DNA of 64,000 nt from Leptoclinus maculatus. Its lineage: Eukaryota; Chordata; Actinopteri; Perciformes; Stichaeidae. The stretch is from NCBI GenBank assembly GCA_032191485.1, contig JAVDOI010000001.1:34329885-34393884 (forward strand), given 5' to 3'. The translations under genes and the position numbers were made by a program. This document shows positions 1-12,900 of the stretch, piece by piece (positions within the stretch are counted from its first letter, which is position 1; each line of letters begins with the position of its first letter). The notes below the pieces were generated by a model that saw only the letters and a list, made by a program, of their open reading frames with translations, ran no database searches and had not been told where the DNA came from.

Positions 1-95
1 CGCAGCTTCTGAACCTCCTCAAAGTAGTAGTCCAATGAGAGAACCTTGGCAAAGACCGGATGCAAGTTGCTCTTGATGACTTCTGTCCTGTCCAG
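1..95 (-). CDS. cpne7: Copine exon 2 (probable cpne7), truncated by window edge
   Basis: This exon encodes the middle of a copine C2A domain, the calcium-dependent phospholipid-binding module at the N terminus. Read on the minus strand it gives LDRTEVIKSNLHPVF, then a segment ending DYYFEEVQKLR, which matches the family. The acceptor is TCTTAG just before CTGGACAGG (bases 96-97 are the AG). The exon opens in phase 0, which fits the end of exon 1 at 4049. The window cuts the exon, so the rest of the gene lies to the left. The cpne7 assignment rests partly on its position next to rpl13, an adjacency I recall from human 16q24; another copine paralogue is possible. Confidence 0.82.
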   Translation of the reverse strand, partial: MDRTEVIKSNLHPVFAKVLSLDYYFEEVQKL

Positions 96-1119
96 CTAAG
101 AGGTAAGACACACTTTCATTTAATATATTTAACCATTGTAATGTTTCTTATTTTAATTCACTACATGTGTGATTAAAGCAAAAGTGGACCTCATGGAGTG
201 ATAGCACAACGGAGTACAGATCTCACAAGAAAATATTAGTGGAAAACATAACTTCTTCTGTCTTCCTGCTTATTTTGAGGAATACCAGCGACTACAGAAG
301 GGCAGATGTTATAACGTTTCGTCAAGAGGATGATGTGAGAGAAGATTGGAGGGCTTGGACACTTAATCTCAGCATACAGAAAACGTCCATGCTTGTCTTT
401 CAATGCCTGACAAGGAAAAGCTGAGCTCTCTGAAGCCCCATCTGCTCATGACGGAGGATTCAGCTCTCACGCAGCTCTACACACATGTCTATGCCGCCCA
501 ATTTGTCACAAGGACAAATCATAATGGAACATGATATTTAAGTCATTAAATAATGACAAACATGCAGCAGAAATCCACACAGTCATTTTCATGGTATACT
601 GTAGTTATGTTTATGTTCAGTGCCTGTTTTTGGACTCAAATTTACAGGAGTGAACCGACCCATCAAAAGGTATAATCTGGAGCTGATATGTTGACTGGTT
701 TTAGACCTATAGAGGGTTTCAAGTCTGTAAAACTCTCTTAGTAGTCATCCTAAACATAGTCATACATTTGGATACAAGTCCAGACTTGTGTCCTAATGAC
801 ATCGGAAAGTGGTGACATTGCTCTCTTATGTCTTGTCTTCTCGCTTTTGGTATGGAGATAGTCTTTTTCGGAAAAGTTGAGACTGTAAGCTTTGTTTAAA
901 CGCCTCTCTAAAGCTGTGTCTTCATTCCTTCTTTACTCACTTTGTCTGTCACTTTTCACAAGCAAAAACAAGTGCAACACTATGAATCATTTCCAGGAGA
1001 GAAAATGTGTGCCATTATCTCCATTTTCAGATGATTACGGGATCTCCCCACCTCTATGACGGCAGGCTTTCACACCGTCTTCGAAGTGGTCGCCATTTAA
1101 AGGTTAATTTCGAAGCCTT

Positions 1120-1420
1120 AAGGGGTTGTTTTACCACGAGCCACCAGTACAGCGTCAGTACTCCTCGTCTCTATCTGGGATCAACAGCATTCTTCCTAAA
1201 GACATTTGGTGTTTTGATGATTGTGGTGGAGGGCACTGTCTAACACCGTAATCTAAAATCTCACATAGTTGTTCAGTTTGTGTTGATCTGGTGACGTTGA
1301 GATGTTTTAAATTATTTTCATACTCATCAAACCGTTCAACAACTGGCTCCCTTTGAGTGGCGGCATTATCATCCTGAAAGAGACCCCTCCCATCAGGATG
1401 GAAATATTTCATTATAGAAT
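1120..1420 (-). pseudogene. Tc1/mariner transposase fossil
   Basis: The minus strand reads FHPDGRGLFQDDNAATQREP, then VERFDEYENN and later LCEILDYGVRQ followed by PPPQSSKHQM. This is the C-terminal half of a Tc1-like transposase catalytic domain, including the LFQDDNA block that carries the second catalytic aspartate. The frame breaks past about 1155: the family's terminal alanine-arginine-glycine stretch is only recognisable in another frame near 1120-1150. No terminal inverted repeats were found, so this is a dead fragment inside the copine intron. Confidence 0.75.
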
Positions 1421-2739
1421 AGAAGTGATGACTCTTGTATTGATTTGCAGTGACACCTCCATCTAATGGAACAAGTGGACCAAAACCAAAACTCCTTCCA
1501 CTTGCATTTATTTAGGTTTTTGCCTTATTTTGTAATGTGTAAGGGCACCACCAGGAGTGGAGCCTGCGGCTTAATTTGACTCTAAATAAAACCTATAATG
1601 TCACTATCCTTGTTTATTGTATTTCTATATTTCTTTGTACCCTTGTTTCACATTGTTGCCAGTTTACACTTCAAGGAAGGGCGTCTGCCTGAACATCACT
1701 GCATGAATAAACTATTTAATTGGAGTGCTGTCTTGCTGTTGACTTTTTGCTTTTGAGCATCTTCTAAACACAACGAATCATCAATTTGCAATTACATTTT
1801 TTACATTTGTTGCTTAAACTCTCTTCATTTGCTTGATCTGAAGAATAAACAGCACTGGGTTGAAAACAACCAGACCTTTGTCCCTGTCACAGTTCTATAA
1901 CCTGACTAGTTCTCTAGTTAACATCCACCTCACTTGAGTTTTGTATTATGGAAACAATAATAATAATCAGACAATTACAAATGCGATGGATGGCTGGTAG
2001 CGGGGATTGCTCTACTGTTTCCTTCTCACTCTGGCAAACATCACAAAGAGAAGAGCGTCAAGCTAGGACTTGGCTTCCACAGCCTCATTCATCTTCATTT
2101 CTCTTTATTGTCTTGTCCTGCCTTCTCCTCCTCTCCTTGTGCCATCTGGATGGACAGATTTGGAATGAGTCTGTCTGTTGATGAAAGCTTCTCAGAGCAA
2201 CGAAGGATAGATGATGCCGAAGTCTGTGACGCCTGTTTGTTGTTGGAGTGGGGCCAGAATTACAGAGAGATCCCTGACATAGAAACGAAGGAGTTATCTA
2301 TCAGTTCTATCAGGTAGGTTGAGCGTTATCTCTTTAGCTCAATCAAAACAAGCCCTTGTAGCTTAGGTCAGATATCAGCAGAAGTATCTGGTTTTGAATG
2401 AAGTCACCATCACCGGAGCACATAGGGTCCAGTTTACACAAAAAGAAGACGAAGAAACCTCAAGTCATCTCCAGCCTGGCTCTGAGTTTGTCCTTGGAAG
2501 TGAACAGGTGGTGAAATAAGGTAATATTGAAATATATGTTTGACAAATAGCAGGTTCAAGTTACAAACACTATATGAGCTCAGAAAAGAGGAAGAGGGTG
2601 GCGGTGGTGTGAGTGGGCTCAGCTTCTTACTCAGTTGTTGACGTAAGTAACAATTCATGGCGCCTCCCAGTACTGAGGGATTTGACAGCGGAGGATTGGA
2701 CAACTTCTGTACACTGTCATGACTGTCAAGTCTCAGAAA

Positions 2740-2866
2740 GACAGAAAGACGGACAGATAGATAGATAGACCGACGGACGGACGGACGGACGGACAGATAG
2801 ACGGACGGACAGACAGACAGACAGACAGACAGATAGATACATACATACATACATAGATAGACACAA
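2740..2866. repeat. Compound tetranucleotide microsatellite
   Basis: A run of GATA, GGAC, GACA and ATAC tetranucleotides in tandem. The long serine/valine/cysteine-rich minus-strand reading frames across it are an artefact of the repeat, not genes. Confidence 0.9.
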
Positions 2867-4048
2867 ACAGACAGCTCTTCTGACAGTGTAATTGTAATAC
2901 TGCACTGTGTGAGTGTGCGTCATCGTTATTTAATATCATACGAATTTGCTTCAGTTAGTGGAGCTAAAAATAGTCATTCATACATGCTACATTGAACCCA
3001 GGTCACTCATTTCCATGTAACAGCCTCCTATCAAGTTACAACCAAGAAAAATCCATAATTGTGTGCTCAACACTGCCAGCCGAGTGATTTTATCATAACA
3101 ATATCTCCACATTCATACAGACCAAACAACGAATGGCTCTCGTGCGTGGCAGGAATCTGAGATAGCTTTTTGTTGGACAAAGGGTAACGGGGGAAAGAAA
3201 ATCTGTGTAATTAGATATCCTCTGCCGTGTTTTAACACATCCTCTACTTATTGGAGACCTGCGCTTTGGCTTTCCCTAATGAGCTAAATGACTTAATTAA
3301 CAGGGAAATGAGAGACCTGCTGCCTACGCTCCAAATTAGCTTGGGACCAATCCAAGAAAGTAAACATTTTCAGCTGGAACACACCTCATCACCACTGCTT
3401 ATTAATAACCCACTGTTTATCCACACATGGACCAGTGAAATATATAGAGAGCAGACTGAACAATCTGATGTGACTTAGTGAAATGTGGAGACAGACTGAA
3501 TCAGACAGCTGTTGTGTAAGCCATGAACTTTTTCGAAAGAGTGACAAACAGCTGCAAGTTCAGCAAACCATTAACAGATTTATCTCCCTGGTCGAGCTTG
3601 TGCGACAACACACATTTTAGGTATAACTGGAGTGGGACTGAAAATTCCTCCCAATGTATAGCATTCCACACATCAACACTGCTTCATCTTAAAATCTGAG
3701 CTTTTCCAGATTTGTGAGGCAACAGAGGGAAGACTGTCCAACTGTGCCCTCTCAGTTTATTTCTGTACAACAAGTCTGTGTAACCATTAAGAAAACATGT
3801 TGCTCAGATCACCCCAAGGCGCTGTAATGTGAACAACTCTATGTATGTGGGATTCAAGGCACGATTCTTTACACGTTAAATAATGTGGTTAATGACTCAG
3901 ATAGGGAGATTAATAAAAGATGATGGATTCATTTTTAAAAGCTACATACTGCTGCCTATATGGTTTTTGAGTAGGTTCACACTTTTTCCCAACTGGTCCA
4001 CCTATGTATTTGTCAGATGTAAATATAAAAAAAGGTGGGGGTGCTCAC

Positions 4049-4222
4049 CTCTGTCCACTGTCCGTTGGTCTGCACCATGATAATAACACATGGGTCTGAC
4101 TTGTTCAGCGTGTCTCGGTCCAGCAGGGCTTTGCAAGACACGCGCAGCTCTACTTTGGAGACGCAGGTAGCTGGACCGCTGAGGCTGGTCGCAGGGGAGA
4201 CGGCCTCCAGAACATCATTCAT
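4049..4222 (-). CDS. cpne7: Copine exon 1 with start codon (probable cpne7)
   Basis: First coding exon, 58 codons, starting MNDVLEAVSP and reading CVSKVELRVSCKALLDRDTL then KSDPCVI, the canonical start of a copine C2A domain. Copines are cytosolic proteins with two C2 domains and a vWA-like domain; they bind membranes when calcium rises. The exon ends ACAGAG followed by GTGAGC (donor at 4047-4048), in phase 0, matching the start of exon 2 at base 95. The ATG at 4220-4222 is the only in-frame start shortly before the domain. Intron 1 is about 3.95 kb and contains a Tc1 fossil. The 5' UTR and promoter were not resolved. Confidence 0.85.
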
Positions 4223-7200
4223 CCTGGCTCACGGCGAGAGGAGCTGCCAACCAACGAAGCAGTGCGATGTGGGAGCTCCGAGGGATGGGAAAATGTAGCG
4301 CCGGGTCAAGGGATTTCAGTAAAGACGTGGCACGCTCACAGGACACAGACTCTTTTGACTTGGTACAGATGCCATGAAAAAGAACAGAGGTTCCTGTTGA
4401 GTCCCAGGGGACCAAAGCAAACCCAATCTGTTATCACTGCCTGTCAGAGCTATCCCCTCATGAGGAGTATCATCTCACCTCAGTTATGACGAAAGACAGG
4501 ACATGAAGGTGGTGGGCTTGTGTCTTTCAGGAGTCTGGATCAGATCCCTGGAAAAAAAGGTATTTAAGACGGTCAAATCTGGTGCCTCCTCTTTTTAAAT
4601 GCTCCTAATTCCATTAAAAAAGTCAGAATTACAGCGCTAGGCACACACATATATACAAAGAAATAGACTTCATATTATTATTTTCTGCATGCCACTATTT
4701 GTCTTGTTTCCTGTTCAAAACATGAGAAAACAGAAGATTTTAGCGGAAAAAATTATGAAAAAAGCTAAAGTGGCAGATACAATCAGGATTCTAGCAGACA
4801 CAAGCTGTGGAGGATAAACTAAGAAAAGGACATAGATTTTTCTTTTTCTTTGTGTGTCAAGCATCTACCCTGTGTCCTTGAGCAAAGGCTGTCTGACCCT
4901 GCTCAACTGTTTTTAAGGGGAAGAAAGTATAAGGGGTTTAATTTATCTTCCAGCATCCATCGCTGTAAGTGTCACATTCTTCTTAGGAGATAGACGAACA
5001 AGTAAACGGTTGGCTTTCAGCACCAGGGACAGCGCCCGTATTTTGTTTTTGTTTTTTTTGTTTGCCAGCTGTGAGTCTGGAAACCAGATGTTACCCAAAA
5101 GCATCAATCTCAAACTTAACACAATAAAGCTCGAAATACAATTAGATTCAGAAGCTATGAATCCTGACCTAAGCAAAAGTTATAATGTAAAAAAAAAAAC
5201 GCCCTTTGGTAAAGCAACACGTCCTCTACCGATTCAATCCAACAACTTCATAATGAAGGCGATACAGGAAACGCTCCTAAATGGTTTCTTAATAATATAT
5301 CACAATAAATCAACTCAGCTACAAATCTGTAATCCTTGAAAATCCAGTTAACGATCAGGGTCGCACAGTGACGACCTGGCTTTAGTTGTCCTAATCACAA
5401 TCAGCGAAGCGTCGTACTGAAAATGACCCGTCTACTTTGACAGCATCGTTTGTCATTGTCCTACTCACTTCCGATAAGAAAACATACAGCTGATCAAAAC
5501 AACCGCACTTAACGCCCCTCGTCAACACCGATAAACCGCTGAAGATCAAGTTAAAAGCGCAAAAAACTCACTTCCTACCTCTCGTTGTTCTTTACTCTTA
5601 AGCACACTTGTTTTAATCCTCTCTCATAACACACTGCTTGATTTTTTTTTTTTCCTTCTCCGCCGAAACTCATTGGCTCGCTGGTGAGGAGGGAGTCGGC
5701 TTTGCTTGTGGAGAGATGGGGAGTGGAGAGAGTCCAGCTGCTGATGTAAGGATGGGGCTTTCGCTGGGACTCGATTATTGGGAGTTCAATTCAAAATCAA
5801 GCATTAAAAACAGGACACTATGCTATGGAAATGCATTAGAGGGGAATTTAATAGCTATGAGTATCTGGCAGCTTTCACAAAGCTTGACAGCAGAGTTAAA
5901 TCCGGTCAAATATATGCATAGTTTCTGTGTGATTTGCTGACATTCTGGCTGTGAATTTATGAATTATGAACAAATCAATGAAATGCATTTAAATCTAAGG
6001 GTAAGACATGCAATATCTCTCACGCTTAATTGAAGTTAAACTCTTTGCCCCAGCAATCCTCTGGAGGCTCACTAGAGGGGTTTTTAATGTCAATCTGATT
6101 TTTCTCCAGCTTCAGCCATGTGTCACACTGAACATGCCTATATGTTGTTCCATCATTACCACTTTGGTCATGTTTACATATTTGCATACGTGGCATAGTT
6201 CTGCATACAGTCGGTAAGCATGTGACACCAACTAGCTCACAATCTAAATCCTCTCACTAAGATCTATAGTTTGTCAATTTGCAATCAGAAAAGAAGGCAG
6301 TTGATGTCTAAATCAACTGGTCCTGGCAGGTTTTGTCACACCAAAAAAAATAGCAGGGACAAATGTGAGACATTTCACAGCAAAACAACAGGAACTTAGA
6401 AAAATGGATTGTCCTGCAGCAGCACATCACAACCACATGTCCATGTGGGAGCTCCAGACAGCTTTGGACCTGTGACTCTCTGCTCTCTTGTCTTCATCAC
6501 ATGGACACATGCACACGCATACACCCGCATGTAGCCTCTACATGCACATGTCTGGTGTCACTCACATTAAAATGGTCATGAGCTGATTGACAGTGTAGAT
6601 TCTGTTGACAGCACTGTATGTTATGTAAGTACTGTTTCTACACAACATTTATGCTTGAACTTTTTCACAGTCCACCCACAAATGTATTATTTTCATGAAT
6701 GTATTTCCAGACATTACATAACGTTTATAGATTTTCAGATTGCACTGTCAAAACATCAGCCCTCCAGTTTCTGCAAAACAAAAGCCAAGGCCACAAAAGC
6801 CAAAGCAGCTAAATAAATAGACTAAATTATCAAATTTGGCCTCATCAGAATACAGTGCAAGACAGAAAATAAGAGCTTTTATTTGACTGTTTAAAAGTAC
6901 CTTGAGTGATTATAGTGCACTTTATGATAGTATAAATATGTTGACTTCAGCTGTTGTTGCATTTTATGCCTGAATGGTTTGATATTTCATGATTCCTTTA
7001 TGTCCTCCAGAGAGAAAGAACTTCTTTTTTCATTAGAGCTTTGCATTACGAATGTTTTTTATTTCAAGAGGAGTGATTCTCTGAGAGTTGAGCCACTCAG
7101 GAGCTTTCAGCTGGCAAAATGAACTAGTGTGCAGGCAGGCAGGTCAATCAAATTATTCAGACAGCTTGAAAAATGATTTAATTATCTGCTCTGTTAAGCA

Positions 7201-9925
7201 ACCATGCAACTTGCACACCAAACAACACAAAGACCACACCAATTTCCCCCCACAGGTTAGTGTAAGTCTTTCAACAAAGGTAACAAATCCGTGCCTGGAT
7301 CTGCACACACTGTGTTAAACATGAAAAACCGGCTGCTTTCTGACATGGCCATCACCTAAAGTCACGTTCTCTCCTGCCGTTTTTTCAACCCCACTGCCTC
7401 TTCTTCCGTGGGTATTCAGAGTAAGTAAGAAGCGTCTGCTTTGGGGCTCACACCTGAGCCCTGTTACGCCACAGCTCCAAACAACGGCCATCTGCTGCTG
7501 CTGCTGCTGCTGCTGTGTCGGTTCAGCACCTCACAGGACGTTTCCTGCATTTACACATGGATTATCTGTTCAGATTCCCCCCCGCTGCTTCTCGCCAGCC
7601 ACTGACCACATTGCATGTACAATAACCCAAATAGACGGATCTCTTAAAATGACCCGACACACTCACATTTTCAGTCAAACTATAGCTCCGTTGTGTTGGT
7701 GTAACATCATCCAGTTTTCCAGCAGCAGCCCCCTGTGAGTCGGGGTATTTTTGTACATAACACATGTAGGTTTTTGGGGATATTTTCAAAGACACTATCC
7801 ATTCTAAAGTCTATCTTATTGGTGAGGCCAGCATCCGCATCCCTGTTAATGGGAATCAATCACTGAGCTTGTGTTTCAGCAGACTCTACGTAACACCTTA
7901 TTATATTTGCCGTACTGACCTCCTGATCTCCTTTCCCTTTTTACATAGTAAACGTGATACACACAATTCATCATAGCAGTGAAGCTGATACTGCATACAT
8001 GCAACCTCATTTATTTCAGTTGGATAGTGGAATATTTGAGAGGCAATAATCAGAGAATGTTCAATGTATGAGGAAAGACTTCAAATGATCAACTATCAAA
8101 TTTGTTGCCCATTTATTTTCTGTCAATAGACAAACATTTAATGAAATGTGTGAGTCGTTTTGGTTTAAACAACACATTTAGGAAAGGTGGTGAGAGGAAA
8201 TGGTTCTCAGAACCCATAGTGTCCTGTTGTGTTGTGTTTTAGTACACCGATTATTTAGCTATACCCTATCCCCAGGATTAATATAACTACCCATTTGAGT
8301 TTCCATTTCAGCCGTATCAATCGCCCCTGGTCCAAAATGTCTCCACTGTCCACTCACCTTCATTAACTGAATTATTTATTTGTGTGTAGGCAGATAGAAC
8401 ACAGGGAGACAGTAAAGGAGACACAGACAAGGACATTCTGTCTCACACCATCCGGATTATTTCAGTCTGTGCATGTTGACTGGGGATCATTTTTGGAAGT
8501 GGACATTTTATAATGGTAATGTCTCCCTGCACTTGTGTTGTTTAACTTTTTATTTATTCATTGATCAGAACAACATGAGCACAGTTTAGAAATGTCCAGA
8601 TTTTCTGTTGTCATGGTAATGTTTTGGAGTAAGTCTGTTGTGGTTCATGTCTGCCAGCACATAACCTCCAGTATGAACATTAGAATTTAACTTTGCCCCC
8701 CCCCCCCCGTGCAGAAGCCTGGTGTAATATTGTCCCAGTGGAATGAGATTTTTGTTCTCGCTTTCCACCTCATGACGTTCCTGTCTCGACGGCTGTCGTT
8801 GAACTGGACTTCTATCACCTGTACACTAATGAATGCATCAGGTAATGTACAAGTCTTTAAATATTAACAGTCTGTCATGTTTAAGAGTCTCTTCCTGGTT
8901 TAGACAAATGGTCAAGAATGTTTCTGTATTTTTGTTGTCCCGACTGTAAAAAAAAAAAAAAAAAAAGCCTCTTAATTGGTTTAAGTAATAAGTGTCAATG
9001 AACATGCATCAGTTTCTGTCACATGCTACCTTCTATAACGGCAAAGACACTGACCAGATGAATCTAGTAATACATCGTTTCATTGTATAGCAATTACACG
9101 TCAGGTTAAAACCTGCTATCAAAAAATACATTAAAAATCCTCAATTACAGTCAACAAACTGTGCTCCTAAATGTTTTTATGTCTACATTTTGTGCCTCTA
9201 GTGCCACCTACTGCTGCAAATAAGAATCAAATTTTAGACTTAAGACACAAAATTTCATTTTAGTTCAAATCTTGCACACTTCAGACAGATGTCAATGTAT
9301 TATCAGTGAATTTGGAAGTACAGTGAGTGGGAAAAACTACATTTCCATCTTTTGAAGGAAACTGACGTGACTCCCCACAGCTGTCCAGGGCTCAAATCGT
9401 TAAAGTAACTGAAACGCCTGCAAAATAAGATTTGCTCATGCAGTTTATAAGCCTTTTGTTTTCTAGTCCTGGAATTGTGCATGCTGCCCGTCTTACTGGA
9501 CACTTCAATACAACGGAGCCATCATTAGTCATTAACGCCTGTGCTTCTCTTACTGCGACAAGTCCAAAGGCCCGCTGTGTTAAAGATATTTTCATATTAG
9601 GATTTTTTTAGCCATCAGCTTTACTCCTAAACATCTGTCATTTGTCCTCATTGTTTTTATCTCGTTTTTCTATCCCGGGGTCACAAAATAAAAAAATGTT
9701 ACAGCTGAAATAAATGTATATTCTGGACACTAGTTTAACTTCTGACCATCAGAGGTGCAATCTGAACCCAACTGTTATTTTAACACATTTGACATCTATA
9801 CATCACACCGTGTCCGTTTACATCACTTCCCCGATCAGCTGAGTGGCTCCATTCCATCAACACCTCTAATCTATGACCGCAGCATGAAAACTATAAAAAG
9901 AGATCATAATCATGACAGTCTCACA
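4223..9925. other. Intergenic stretch between copine exon 1 and rpl13 3' end
   Basis: About 5.7 kb in which no exon with family similarity was recognised. It holds a T-run at 5641, a CTG run (about 7492-7514), a C-run at 8696-8708 and an A-run at 8948-8966. It must contain the copine promoter and 5' UTR, whose limits are not visible. The short reading frames here have no recognisable domains and no conserved-looking structure. Confidence 0.5.
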
Positions 9926-9973
9926 TTGATCTTTTTTAACACTTTATTCTGCAAAGTTCCATAGCGGCTATTT

Positions 9974-12900
9974 TCACTTCTTCTTCTCCACGTCCTGGTC
10001 AGCAGCGTCTTTGGCTCTCTTGGCACGGATGCCGAAGAGACGAGCATTGGCGCGGGCCATACGCAGGCTGGCGAAAGCCTTGAAGTTCTTCTCATCCTCA
10101 GAGATGATGCGAGCCTTCTCCGTCTTGTGCACCTGGGAGAAGAAAGAGACAATCGCGTGAGTGATTTTTCACATATTGCTTAATAATTATATATCCAACA
10201 AAATCCAGCCAATGTAAAAAAAGCAGTCATCAGAAAAAAGGTTCAAATGTTTCATCAAAGAAATACAGAGATTCCGGAGATTTATCATCATCTGACCACT
10301 GCGAAAGAGATTTTAAGTTTTATTTCTGAAGTCATCAGTGACGACATGATGGCAAAAACCACCGCCGGTTTAATGGAGGCGGGGAGCGATTTGAAGAATA
10401 AAAATTCAGGCTCATTTTCTGCCAAAAATGCATCACTTTTGGATATGTTGGGTGCTGGTGGAATCTTTAAGGAATAAAGACTTACCACTTTGATGGGCAT
10501 GACTGGACCAGCAAGCTGAGTGGCCATCTTGAGTTCCTCCTCCTAAAAAGAGAAACCAACAGTTCATTCTTCATGGCAATGAAAAAACATCCATATTACA
10601 CAGTAAGGTCTGCTATGAGGCAGATAATCATCTAGCCAGCACCAGCATTTGGGCGTTGTGAAATTACTCAAATTAAAAAATGAAAACAGCAATGCGTGTA
10701 ACATAACATCTTAATGAACACTGAATGGGGGTACAGGGGAACTGATGTCAATAAGGGTGCAGTCAAATGAGGCCGTGTTAGGCCTTCAGTCTCCATTGTT
10801 GTTCTGACTGTACAGCAGAAGGTTCTGTAACAATGAAGTTTCATCAGCTGGGTAATTAACAAAAAAACTCAAATGAATCGCTACATGGGTGAATTAGTTG
10901 TCACATTTGATTGAATATAAAAAGTAAACGAGTGTTTCATGAGGTAACCTCAAGTCCCATGTTATCAAATAACTTGTGACACAACCAATCTAACAAACTA
11001 ATGACATTAAGAATTCAAATTATAATCGTTTACTGAAGGTGTGCAGACATCACAATTGCTCAATAAAACGTGCCCTGCAGAGTTTATGGAGGACTAATCT
11101 CTGTACTGCATTTAGAAAAGTTTAAATACAGACACAGGTTAGGGCTAAATGTTTGAGCTCCCTCATACAAATCTCTACATTTTCATTATTCGTGCTAAAC
11201 TGATAAAATTCATTATTTCAAAATGCATGAGGAATAAAGTCTACTTTTACACAGGGCTCTTTTGTTTTCACACATTAGTCTTAAAAGCTTGTGTAAAAGC
11301 TGTTATTCATTTTCATAAGACGGAGCACTAGTAAACAAACACTTGAGAGGGCTGGTCGTATTTTAAGGATGACTCACTCTTACGAACCATATGCCTTGGA
11401 TGAATGTTTTAACACTTGTTTTTCTCAGGAAAATTACCACACAATCAAAACCTAAAACAATTCATTCACAACCACCTACAGTCTGCCACATGCTTTCGAG
11501 ACTGGATGGGAAGTTTCATGTTAATCTTTATGCTCCATGAAGGAGAAACTTACAGTGCTGTCTCCCTTCTTGGGAGCAGAAGCCTTCCTGGGGAACAGGA
11601 TGAGCTTGGAGCGGTACTCCTTCAGGCGCTGCACGTTGGCCTGAAGCGATTCTGCGGATCTGTTGCGGCGGCGAGAGTCAACTGCGATGCCGATGGTGCG
11701 AGCTGTCTTTTTGTGGATGCCAGCTGCCTGTGGGGAGGATCACAGCACAATAAGAGTTAAACATAAGAACTCAATAAGATGCTGATTATATTTTCCATTT
11801 TGAGTAATAAAGAGCAGTCATCAGATAAAAGGTTCAAGGTATTCATCAAGAAAATACAGAGATTCCGGAGTTTTGTCATCATCTGACTGCTGTGACGCAA
11901 AAAACACATAAGATGGTTCTTACATTTCTCTACACGTCTGTCAATAATGACATGCTAGCCCAGGCGCTTCATGCTATATTCTATGTACAAGGGACGATGC
12001 TCAACAATGCTGCAAGCTTGCAGCTCAGCATTGAATGCACATTGACTTGTGCTTTCACTTCACCATGGGCATTTGTTTTCCTCTACAACTTGAATAAAAC
12101 TGGTGATTGAACTAAATCGTATTACTGAAAATGAGGTCTGACAGAAAAGCAATGAGTACTGGTATACCGTAAACTGTACAAAGTAGGCTGATCAGTAAAA
12201 AACATCTCACTAGTACTCATTTCTGAGCGTACTTGTTGTGAAAGAAGTCTACATGTTCTGGTGTGATGCACCTTAACATTTATTTAGCCTCCCACAGCAG
12301 GCAAGTACAGGGGAGGAATGGAAGGTACAGTTTGGCAAGAACATCACGTCTTTGAGCAGCCTTCATGTTTTTCTACAGCTACAGAGTGTTTTATAGGTTG
12401 GGTGGGATGCATGATTCACCACAGAAAGGTTGAGTTTGTAGTTTGGATCCACAGTAGTGATCAATAGCTATTCTGATAGGTTTTACAGTTCAGTTCATGC
12501 TAAATTTCTACCTGACTACACAACAGACAATCAGTTGCTTTTCTGCTTTATATTTCCCTTTGTTGACAGAATCAATTCAGTTATCAAACAGTGGCCAATA
12601 TTTTGGGATAAATTGTTAAAGAGCGACATTGCTGATTAATTATTCCTGCATGTAAAACTACTATCAACCAACAAATAGAAGGTATTACCTTGAGTTCCTC
12701 CAGTGTGAAGCCACGTCCGGCACGAACCTTGGTGTGGTACCTGATTGTGGGACACCTGACCTGTGGCCTCAAGGGTCCAGTGATAGGACGGGGAGCAATG
12801 AGACGGGCCTTAACCTGACGAGCCTTTCGCCTAAAGAAAGAGGTATCTTATTAAACCCACAGCAACAAAAAGGGCCGCTTTCGGTCCCAGGAACCAAGAT

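Noticed and set aside
2434..2939. Three overlapping minus-strand ORFs rich in serine, valine, cysteine and leucine
   Set aside because: They are translations of the GGAC/GACA/ATAC microsatellite; such a repeat is open in all frames.
10247..10477. 76-codon plus-strand ORF in rpl13 intron 5
   Set aside because: It overlaps the antisense of the SNORD68-like snoRNA and has no recognisable domain.
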